From Streptomyces sp. WZ.A104 (lineage in GTDB: Bacteria > Actinomycetota > Actinomycetes > Streptomycetales > Streptomycetaceae): a stretch of DNA of 64,000 nt. The notes below the pieces were generated by a model, which worked only from the letters and a program-made list of their open reading frames with translations, was not told where the DNA came from and ran no database searches. Both the position numbers and the translations under genes were made by a program. The DNA lies in contig NZ_NWVL01000002.1 of assembly GCF_002382885.1 (NCBI RefSeq), forward strand, positions 1-64,000, written 5' to 3'. Of the stretch, positions 57,623 to 64,000 are shown in pieces (positions within the stretch are counted from its first letter, which is position 1; every line of letters starts with the position of its first letter).

Positions 57623-58654
57623 ATGTCGAAGATCAAGCCCAGCAAGGGCGCCCCGTACGCACGGATCCTCGGGGTCGGCGGCTACCGCCCGACCCGGGTC
57701 GTGCCGAACGAGGTGATCCTCGAAACGATCGACTCCTCCGACGAGTGGATCCGCTCCCGCTCCGGCATCGTCACCCGCCACTGGGCCTCCGAGGAGGAGA
57801 CCGTGGCCGCGATGTCCATCGAGGCGTCGGGCAAGGCCATCGCCGACGCGGGCATCGATCCCGAGCAGATCGGCGCGGTCGTCGTCTCGACCGTCTCGCA
57901 CTTCAAGCAGACCCCGGCCGTCGCCACGGAGATCGCCCACAAGATCGGCGCGGGCAAGCCCGCCGCCTTCGACATCTCGGCCGGCTGCGCGGGCTTCGGC
58001 TACGGCCTCACGCTCGCCAAGGGCATGGTCGTCGAGGGCTCGGCGGAGTACGTCCTCGTCATCGGCGTGGAGCGGCTCAGCGACCTGACCGACCTGGAGG
58101 ACCGCGCGACGGCCTTCCTGTTCGGTGACGGCGCGGGCGCGGTCGTCGTCGGCCCCTCGCAGGAACCGGCCATCGGCCCGACCGTGTGGGGCTCCGAGGG
58201 CGACAAGTCCGAGACCATCAAGCAGACGGTGGGCTGGAACGACTTCCGCCTCGGCGATGTCTCCCAGCTGCCTCTCGACTCGAAGGGCGAGGTCAAGTTC
58301 CCGGCCATCACGCAGGAGGGCCAGGCGGTCTTCCGCTGGGCCGTCTACGAGATGGCGAAGGTCGCCCAGCAGGCGCTGGACGCGGCCGGGATCGCCCCGG
58401 AAGACCTGGACGTCTTCATTCCGCACCAGGCCAACATGCGGATCATCGACTCGATGGTGAAGACCCTGAAGCTGCCGGAACACGTCACGGTCGCGCGTGA
58501 CATCGAGTCCACCGGCAACACGTCCGCCGCCTCGATCCCGCTCGCGATGGAGCGGCTCCTGGCGACCGGTCAGGCGAAGAGCGGCGACACCGCGCTCGTC
58601 ATCGGCTTCGGGGCGGGTCTCGTCTACGCCGCGACGGTCGTTACCCTCCCCTAG
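57623..58654 (+). CDS. fabH: Beta-ketoacyl-ACP synthase III
   Basis: A 343-residue condensing enzyme. The triad is Cys122 (FDISAGCAGFGYGL), His268 (FIPHQANMRI) and Asn299 (ESTGNTSAASI). It starts chains by condensing acyl-CoA with malonyl-ACP; in Streptomyces it prefers branched starters. AAGGAG lies before ATG 57623, 11 bases after fabD. Confidence 0.96.
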   Translation: MSKIKPSKGAPYARILGVGGYRPTRVVPNEVILETIDSSDEWIRSRSGIVTRHWASEEETVAAMSIEASGKAIADAGIDPEQIGAVVVSTVSHFKQTPAVATEIAHKIGAGKPAAFDISAGCAGFGYGLTLAKGMVVEGSAEYVLVIGVERLSDLTDLEDRATAFLFGDGAGAVVVGPSQEPAIGPTVWGSEGDKSETIKQTVGWNDFRLGDVSQLPLDSKGEVKFPAITQEGQAVFRWAVYEMAKVAQQALDAAGIAPEDLDVFIPHQANMRIIDSMVKTLKLPEHVTVARDIESTGNTSAASIPLAMERLLATGQAKSGDTALVIGFGAGLVYAATVVTLP

Positions 58655-58718
58655 GCACACCGGACCGTATCGGTCCGTATGCACGAACCCTGAAGAAACC
58701 CACCGAAGGAGCGCCAAG

Positions 58719-58967
58719 ATGGCCGCCACGCAGGAAGAGATCGTCAACGGTCTCGCCGAGATCGTCAACGAGATCGCCGGTATCCCGGTCGAGGACGTCC
58801 AGCTGGACAAGTCCTTCACCGACGACCTGGACGTCGACTCGCTGTCCATGGTCGAGGTCGTCGTCGCCGCCGAGGAGCGCTTCGACGTGAAGATCCCCGA
58901 CGAGGACGTCAAGAACCTCAAGACGGTCGGCGACGCCGCCGCCTACATCCTGAAGCACCAGGGCTGA
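58719..58967 (+). CDS. acpP: Acyl carrier protein
   Basis: An 82-residue acidic protein: EEIVNGLAEIVNEIAGIP, then LDVDSLSMVEVVVAAEERFDV with Ser41 in the DSL motif as the phosphopantetheine site. CGAAGGAG precedes ATG 58719. Confidence 0.96.
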   Translation: MAATQEEIVNGLAEIVNEIAGIPVEDVQLDKSFTDDLDVDSLSMVEVVVAAEERFDVKIPDEDVKNLKTVGDAAAYILKHQG

Positions 58968-59043
58968 TCCCAGCCCGGCTGTGTCGCCACCCGGCGGTGG
59001 CGCCGCTGATTCACGACCCTCTACACGTGGAGAAGATTTTCCA

Positions 59044-60309
59044 GTGAACTCGACCAATCGCACCGTGGTCGTCACCGGTATCGGCGCAACCACTCCGCTG
59101 GGTGGCGACTCCGCATCGACCTGGGAAGGTCTGATGGCCGGCCGGTCCGGCGTCAAGCCTCTCGAAGGTGAGCGCTTCGCCGAACTGCCTGTCCGGATCG
59201 CCGCCCTCGCGGCCGTCGACCCGGGCGACGTACTTCCCCGTCCGCTGGCCCGCAAGCTGGACCGCTCGGCGCAGTTCGCGCTGATCGCGGCCCGCGAGGC
59301 ATGGGCGGACGCGGGCTACACCGGCAAGGCCGGTGACGAGGACGAGACCATCCGCCCCGAGCGTCTCGGCTCGGTCATCGCCTCCGGTATCGGCGGCGTG
59401 ACCACCCTGCTCGACCAGTACGACGTGCTCAAGGAGAAGGGCGTACGCCGCGTCTCCCCGCACACCGTTCCCATGCTCATGCCCAACAGCCCGGCGGCCA
59501 ACGTCGGCCTGGAGGTCAACGCCCAGGCCGGTGTCCACACCCCGGTCTCCGCGTGCGCCTCGGGCGCCGAGGCCATCGGCTACGCCGTCGAGATGATCCG
59601 TACCGGCCGGGCCGACGTGGTCGTCGCCGGAGGTACCGAAGCGGCCATCCACCCGCTGCCGATCGCCGCGTTCGCCAACATGATGGCGATGTCCAAGAGC
59701 AACGACGAGCCCGAGAAGGCCTCGCGCCCGTACGACACCGGCCGGGACGGCTTCGTCCTCGGCGAGGGCGCGGGCGTCGTCGTCCTGGAGTCCGCCGAGC
59801 ACGCGGCCAAGCGTGGCGCGAGGGTCTACTGCGAGGTGCTGGGCCAGGGCCTGTCGGCCGACGCCCACCACATCGCGCAGCCCGAGCCCACCGGGCGGGG
59901 CATCGCCGCCGCGATGCAGAACCTGCTGGACTCCAGCGACCTCAAGCCGTCCGAGGTGGTCCACCTCAACGCCCACGCCACGTCGACGCCGCAGGGTGAC
60001 GTCGCGGAGATCAAGGCGCTGCGCAGGGTGCTGGGCGACGACCTCGACCATGTCGCCATCTCCGCGACGAAGTCGATGACAGGTCATCTGCTCGGCGGCG
60101 CGGGCGGCATCGAGACGGTGGCCACCGTGCTCGCGCTGCACCACCGGGTCGCTCCGCCGACGATCAACGTCGACGAGCTGGACGAGGAGGTCGACGCGGA
60201 CATCGTGCGCGGGGAGCCGCGGGCACTGCCCGAGGGGCCGATCGCGGCGATCAACAACTCGTTCGGGTTCGGCGGTCACAACGTGGTGCTGGCGTTCCGG
60301 TCCGTCTGA
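59044..60309 (+). CDS. fabF: Beta-ketoacyl-ACP synthase II
   Basis: A 421-residue elongation condensing enzyme. Cys171 lies in PVSACASGAEAIG, His311 in LNAHATSTPQGD and His348 in MTGHLLGGAGG, and FGFGGHNVVLAF ends the protein. GTG 59044 is preceded by GTGGAG. It extends acyl-ACP chains with malonyl-ACP and completes the cluster. Confidence 0.96.
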   Translation: MNSTNRTVVVTGIGATTPLGGDSASTWEGLMAGRSGVKPLEGERFAELPVRIAALAAVDPGDVLPRPLARKLDRSAQFALIAAREAWADAGYTGKAGDEDETIRPERLGSVIASGIGGVTTLLDQYDVLKEKGVRRVSPHTVPMLMPNSPAANVGLEVNAQAGVHTPVSACASGAEAIGYAVEMIRTGRADVVVAGGTEAAIHPLPIAAFANMMAMSKSNDEPEKASRPYDTGRDGFVLGEGAGVVVLESAEHAAKRGARVYCEVLGQGLSADAHHIAQPEPTGRGIAAAMQNLLDSSDLKPSEVVHLNAHATSTPQGDVAEIKALRRVLGDDLDHVAISATKSMTGHLLGGAGGIETVATVLALHHRVAPPTINVDELDEEVDADIVRGEPRALPEGPIAAINNSFGFGGHNVVLAFRSV

Positions 60310-60333
60310 AGCCTTGCACAGTGAAGACAGGGT

Positions 60334-60369
60334 GAAGCCCGCTTCCCGGGGTCCCGGGAGGCGGGCTTC
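60334..60369. terminator. Terminator after fabF
   Basis: GAAGCCCGC (60334-60342) pairs with GCGGGCTTC (60361-60369), with inner TCCCGG/CCGGGA pairing. It also terminates the convergent DUF3145 gene. Confidence 0.85.
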
Positions 60370-60393
60370 GTCGTTCTTCGGGGCTCCGGGAAA

Positions 60394-60888
60394 CTAGACG
60401 ACCTGGTGGAGCCAGCGGACCGGGGCTCCCTCGCCCGCGTGGCGGAAGGACTCCAGCTCGTCGTCCCACGGCTTGCCAAGGAGGGAGGCGATCTCCACCT
60501 CCAGGTCGCTCTCGCCGCGCGTCGAGCGGGCCAGGGCGGCGCGCAGCCGGTCCTCGGGGATCAGGATGTCGCCGTGCATACCGGTGACGGCGTGGAAGAT
60601 GCCGAGGCCGGGGGTGGAGCTGTAGCGCTCGCCCTCGGCGGTGGGGCAGGGCTCCGCGGTCACCTCGAAGCGCAGCAGATCCCAGCCGCGCAGGGCGGAG
60701 GCGAGCTGCGAGGCGGTGCCTGCCCGGCCCTTCCAGGAGAATTCGGACCGCCAGGTGCCGGGCGCGGCCGGCTGTCTGATCCAGTCCAGCTGGACCCGCA
60801 CACCGAGGACGCCCGCCACTGCCCACTCGACATGTGGGCACAGCGCGCGCGGTGCGGAGTGAACGTACAGGACTCCACGTGTCGTCAC
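60394..60888 (-). CDS. DUF3145 family protein
   Basis: A 164-residue protein: TRGVLYVHSAPRALCPHVEWA, LDWIRQPAAPGTWRSEFSWKG, LRFEVTAEPCPTAEGERYSS, and FHAVTGMHGDILIPEDRL. The actinobacterial family DUF3145 is nearly always found beside fabF, but the function is unknown. The start is GTG 60888. Confidence 0.9.
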   Translation of the reverse strand: MTTRGVLYVHSAPRALCPHVEWAVAGVLGVRVQLDWIRQPAAPGTWRSEFSWKGRAGTASQLASALRGWDLLRFEVTAEPCPTAEGERYSSTPGLGIFHAVTGMHGDILIPEDRLRAALARSTRGESDLEVEIASLLGKPWDDELESFRHAGEGAPVRWLHQVV

Positions 60889-61260
60889 CGGAACCTCCCG
60901 TGTGGGACGAGGTACGCCTTCCCCAGCGGCCTCGCGCCCGTACCGCCTCTTTCCGGCCGGCTCCCGAGGTTGTCATCAGTAAACAGCATCGGGAGTTAAT
61001 CTCCTGAAAAGGGACAGTATGTGACGTGACGTAATGTACCGGAGCCACCCGTGTGTACGCGGGCGGGCGGAGCACCACTGGTTCGACGGGGAAAAGCTAC
61101 CGTGCGCCGGGGCCGTCCGTGTGACGTACCGTCGGTCCTGGGCCCCTGATTCGCCCAGCTTCACCCGGCAGGGCGCGCACGCCTTTGACCTGGGGACGCG
61201 GAGCGTGCCGGGGGGCATGTCCAGAGGCATAAGCCAGGGGTGACCGGAGGGGAAGAGCGA
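60889..61260. other. Intergenic region between DUF3145 and the GDSL lipoprotein
   Basis: This 372-base gap shows no gene. It contains a small GGAG-TTAAT-CTCC inverted repeat (60992-61004) within an A+T-richer stretch (about 60980-61045), a direct repeat of GTGAC (near 61022), and AGGGGAAGAG before the lipoprotein start. The two genes are divergent, so both promoters must lie here. Confidence 0.4.
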
Positions 61261-62199
61261 ATGGCGGAGCGTGCGACACACCCTCGGACGCGCAGGACCG
61301 CCGCCGCGCTGACGGCGCTCTCGTGCGTCGGCGTGGCCGCGCTGGCCGGGTGCGGCGGTGGCGGCCAGGACCACGGCGTGTCACGGAACGCGCCCGCCGC
61401 CCCGCGCAGTGCCGCGCCGTCCCCCTCCCCCACGCCCACCACACCGGACTGGAATCCGCGGCCTGGGTCGGTCGCGGCCGTCGGGGACTCCATCACCCGG
61501 GGGTTCGACGCCTGTTCGGTGCTGGCGGACTGCCCCGAGGTGTCGTGGGCGACCGGGAGCGACAGTTCGGTGCGGAGTCTCGCGGTCCGGCTGCTCGGGG
61601 CGTCGAAGGCGGCGGACCGCAGCTGGAACCACGCCGTGTCGGGGGCCCGGATGGTGCAGCTGCCCGAACAGATGGCGCTGGCGGCGAAGGAGCGGCCGGA
61701 GCTGGTCACGGTGATGATGGGCGCGAACGACGCCTGCCGGGAATCGGTGCGGCTGATGACACCGGTGGCGGACTTCCGGGCCTCGTTCGAGGCGTCGATG
61801 CGTCAGCTGCGGGCCGGGGCGCCGAAGGCGCGGGTGTACGTCTCCAGCGTGCCGGATCTGAAGCGGCTCTGGTCGACCGGGCGGACGAACGAGATGGGCA
61901 AGAAGATCTGGGACCTCGGGATCTGCCAGTCCATGCTGGCCGACGCGGACGACCTGGGGCCCGCGGCGGTGGCCCGGCGGGACGCGGTGCGGAAGCGGGT
62001 GGTGGCGTACAACGAGGTGCTGCGGGAGGTCTGCGCCAAGGACCGGTACTGCCGGTACGACGGCGGGGCGGTGTTCGGCTTCCGCTTCACGCGTACGCAG
62101 CTCAGCCCGTGGGACTGGTTCCACCCGAGCCGCGACGGTCAGGCCCGGCTGGCGGAGATGGCCTACCGCAACATCACGGCCGCGGAACCGCCCGCGTAG
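61261..62199 (+). CDS. SGNH/GDSL hydrolase lipoprotein
   Basis: A 312-residue protein. A lipoprotein signal (ALTALSCVGVAALAGCGG) places the lipid Cys near residue 31. A Pro/Ser/Thr spacer leads to the SGNH core: SVAAVGDSITRGFDAC (block I Ser), NHAVSGARM (block II Gly), TVMMGANDACRES (block III Asn) and SPWDWFHPSRDG (block V Asp-His). GDSL enzymes hydrolyse esters of lipids or polysaccharides. GGAGGGGAAGAG precedes ATG 61261; a GTG 21 bases upstream is in frame. Confidence 0.88.
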   Translation: MAERATHPRTRRTAAALTALSCVGVAALAGCGGGGQDHGVSRNAPAAPRSAAPSPSPTPTTPDWNPRPGSVAAVGDSITRGFDACSVLADCPEVSWATGSDSSVRSLAVRLLGASKAADRSWNHAVSGARMVQLPEQMALAAKERPELVTVMMGANDACRESVRLMTPVADFRASFEASMRQLRAGAPKARVYVSSVPDLKRLWSTGRTNEMGKKIWDLGICQSMLADADDLGPAAVARRDAVRKRVVAYNEVLREVCAKDRYCRYDGGAVFGFRFTRTQLSPWDWFHPSRDGQARLAEMAYRNITAAEPPA

Positions 62200-62319
62200 G
62201 ACCGTTCACCATGGCCACCGGCACCGGAACAGCCGCCTCCGCCGAAAGCTCCGGCGCTCTCGCGGACGGGTAGCCCGTGCGCAGGTGGACGCGGCCTCGG
62301 TGACGGCGGGGGCGCCCCG

Positions 62320-62505
62320 GTGGCCGGGACGACCGAGCCGGGGCTCCAGCTGTACACGGCCGACCACTTCGACGGGCGGCCGTCACGACGTACGGGTTCG
62401 GCGTGCGCCGACGACCGCGAGACGGCGCCGACCGGTGGCGCGAACCCGCACTCCGCCTTCACCATGGGTAACGTGACGTGCCCGTCGGCGACCGAAGGTG
62501 GTTGA
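62320..62505 (+). pseudogene. Aldose 1-epimerase (mutarotase) remnant
   Basis: An open frame reads VAGTTEPGLQLYTADHFDG at its start, which resembles the TTEPGxQxYT motif near the C-terminus of galactose mutarotases. The expected GxxxCLETQHFPDSPN region is not recognisable, and no start or upstream domain is present in 62200-62320. I infer a short decayed remnant. The 308-base gap between the lipoprotein and the amidinotransferase holds nothing else. Confidence 0.4.
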
Positions 62506-62507
62506 TC

Positions 62508-63677
62508 ATGGCCGTGGAGCGGAGGCCCTGCGATACGGCGGTGGACGCGGACCCTGCCCCGATCCGCAGGACGCCACCCGCCCCGGACACGGCCACTCCC
62601 GTCTCACCGGTCAATTCCCACAACGAGTGGGACCCGCTGGAGGAGATCATCGTCGGGCGTCTCGACGATGCGACGATCCCTTCCAGCCATCCCGTGGTGT
62701 CCTGCAACATCCCGCCCTGGGCGGCCCGCCTCCAGGGGCTCGCCGCCGGTCGGAAGTACCCGCGCCGGCTGATCGAGCCGGCGCGGCAGGAGCTGGACGG
62801 CTTCGTCGAACTCCTTCGGACACTCGGCATCACCGTCGTCCGCCCCGACCCGGTCGACCACCGGCGGCGCTTCGCGACTCCCGACTGGTCCTCGCGCGGC
62901 TTCTGCAACACCTGCCCGCGCGACAGCATGCTGGTCATCGGCGACGAGATCATCGAGACCCCGATGGCGTGGCCGTGCCGCTATTTCGAGACGCACTCCT
63001 ATCGCCGGATCCTCAAGGACTACTTCCGGCGCGGGGCCCGCTGGACGGCCGCGCCGAAGCCGGAGCTGACGGACGAGCTGTTCGAGAAGGAGTTCCGGAC
63101 CCCCACGGCCGACGAGCCCATGCGCTACATCCTCACCGAGTTCGAGCCGGTCTTCGACGCGGCGGACTTCGTCCGGGCGGGGCGCGATCTGTTCGTGACG
63201 CGCAGCAACGTCACCAACGCCATGGGCATCGAGTGGCTGCGCCGCCACCTCGGTCCCGGTTACCGCATCCACGAGATCGAGAGCCGCTGCCGTACGCCCA
63301 TGCACATCGACACGACGTTCCTCGTGCTCGCTCCCGGCAAGGCGCTGGTCAATCCGGAGTACATCGACGTCGACCGGCTGCCCGCCGTGCTGGACTCCTG
63401 GGACATCCTGGTGGCGCCCGAGCCCGATCCCATCGACGAGCGGCTGCTGAGGATGACCTCGCTGTGCGGCCGGTGGCTCAGCATGAACATCCTCATGGTC
63501 GACGAGACGCGGGTCATCGCGGAGCGGCACCACACCGGGATGCTGCGGGCGCTCGAAGGGTGGGGCTTCGAGCCGATCCCCTGCGACCTGCTGCACTACG
63601 CGCCGTTCGGCGGCTCCTTCCACTGCGCGACGCTCGATGTGCGGCGGCGCGGGACGCTGGAGTGCTACTTCGACTGA
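62508..63677 (+). CDS. Amidinotransferase (glycine/inosamine amidinotransferase family)
   Basis: A 389-residue enzyme. NEWDPLEEIIVGRLDDATIP opens the fold, NTCPRDSMLVIGDEIIE supplies the Asp, SRCRTPMHIDTTFLVLAPGK the His, and YAPFGGSFHCATLDVRRRG the nucleophilic Cys. Relatives transfer an amidino group from arginine to glycine (AGAT) or to scyllo-inosamine phosphate (StrB, streptomycin). A ~45-residue lead precedes the fold. AAGGTGG is before ATG 62508. No aminoglycoside genes are visible nearby, so the acceptor is unknown. Confidence 0.88.
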   Translation: MAVERRPCDTAVDADPAPIRRTPPAPDTATPVSPVNSHNEWDPLEEIIVGRLDDATIPSSHPVVSCNIPPWAARLQGLAAGRKYPRRLIEPARQELDGFVELLRTLGITVVRPDPVDHRRRFATPDWSSRGFCNTCPRDSMLVIGDEIIETPMAWPCRYFETHSYRRILKDYFRRGARWTAAPKPELTDELFEKEFRTPTADEPMRYILTEFEPVFDAADFVRAGRDLFVTRSNVTNAMGIEWLRRHLGPGYRIHEIESRCRTPMHIDTTFLVLAPGKALVNPEYIDVDRLPAVLDSWDILVAPEPDPIDERLLRMTSLCGRWLSMNILMVDETRVIAERHHTGMLRALEGWGFEPIPCDLLHYAPFGGSFHCATLDVRRRGTLECYFD

Positions 63678-64000
63678 TCCGCCGGGACCTCGACCGAGGT
63701 GGTCGCACGGACGTCGGTGAGGGACCGGGCCGCCTGGACCTCGTAGGTCCCGGGGACCGCCCTCCAGCCGTTCTCGGACTCCTCCCAGGTCTCGTACGCG
63801 CGGGGCTCTACGGGGATCGTGACCTCGACGCTCTCGCCGGGGGCGGCGGTGACCCGGGCGAATCCGGCCAGCCAGCGGGCGGGGCGTTCGGGGGCGTCGG
63901 CGGCGGCTCCGGGGGCCAGGTAGATCTGGACGGTGTCGCTGCCGGTGCGGGGGCCGGTGTTGCGGACGCGGACGGTGACCGCCTCGGGGGTGGCCGAGAC
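63665..64000 (-). CDS. Glycoside hydrolase family 3 beta-glucosidase, C-terminal part (partial)
   Basis: The last 111 residues of a gene entering from the right edge. VTVRVRNTGPRTGSDTVQIYLAPG and RPARWLAGFARVTAAPGESVEV fit the fibronectin III-like C-terminal domain of GH3 beta-glucosidases, whose catalytic domains lie outside the window. The stop TAG (63667-63665) overlaps the end of the convergent amidinotransferase gene by 13 bases. Confidence 0.75.
   Translation of the reverse strand, partial: VSATPEAVTVRVRNTGPRTGSDTVQIYLAPGAAADAPERPARWLAGFARVTAAPGESVEVTIPVEPRAYETWEESENGWRAVPGTYEVQAARSLTDVRATTSVEVPADQSK

Noticed and set aside
62508-63677. Streptomycin-type biosynthetic cluster
   Set aside because: Only one amidinotransferase-like gene is present; no other aminoglycoside gene is in the window, so a cluster cannot be claimed.

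Overview
The window looks like a core chromosomal segment of a Streptomyces or a close relative. The DNA is very G+C-rich and GTG starts are common. It carries a fasR-fabD-fabH-acpP-fabF cluster, a homodimeric pyruvate dehydrogenase E1, a TerD/TerC/TerA-type set, an XRE-DUF5753/DUF397 pair, and several families best known from actinomycetes (DUF2277, DUF3052, DUF3145, DUF4097, DUF4429). One tRNA gene (Val, UAC) is present. I saw no rRNA, no CRISPR array and no complete insertion sequence. Product names come from motif recognition by eye and memory, not from a search.

Layout. Bases 1-241 hold the tail of an IS110-type transposase against a broken serpin-like frame. Bases 341-15,500 are single genes: a GNAT enzyme, an efflux pump fused to a MarR-like domain, envelope and secreted proteins (peptidoglycan binding, HNH nuclease, PhoD-like phosphatase, DoxX, SOD-like, DedA), small conserved proteins around a 58-bp perfect palindrome, a deletion-fused pseudogene, and tRNA-Val. 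Bases 15,730-18,581 hold a DUF4097 lipoprotein, a coiled-coil membrane protein and an FmdB zinc ribbon.

Bases 18,696-28,886 form a tellurium-resistance-type (Ter) region. A citrate-lyase-like aldolase, an 854-residue phosphoribosyltransferase-TRSP-StiP-PELOTA fusion and a HAD phosphatase form a tight operon, perhaps with an O-methyltransferase. Beside it lie a TerD-like protein with a YGYP-rich tail, a TerA-like protein, a DUF475 (TerC-type) membrane protein and two canonical TerD proteins. A peroxiredoxin and DUF3052 follow, then the divergent aceE.

Bases 33,496-48,244 hold a small secreted I36-type inhibitor, a divergent MFS/TetR pair, two paralogous DUF1023 hydrolases on either side of a DUF4429 gene and a NarL-type two-component pair, an acyltransferase, an aldo/keto reductase with its MerR regulator, a GNAT, a serine hydrolase, and a trypsin-like protein whose expected catalytic histidine is a serine.

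Bases 48,363-52,040 are the most unusual part. An anti-sigma-type ATPase, an XRE-DUF5753 regulator and a DUF397 protein adjoin two overlapping genes that both carry an AlkB-like Fe(II)/2-oxoglutarate dioxygenase signature, in DNA of noticeably lower G+C. After an aminotransferase and a pirin come the fatty-acid cluster, DUF3145, a GDSL lipoprotein, an aldose-epimerase remnant, an amidinotransferase, and the end of a glycoside hydrolase family 3 gene running off the right edge.
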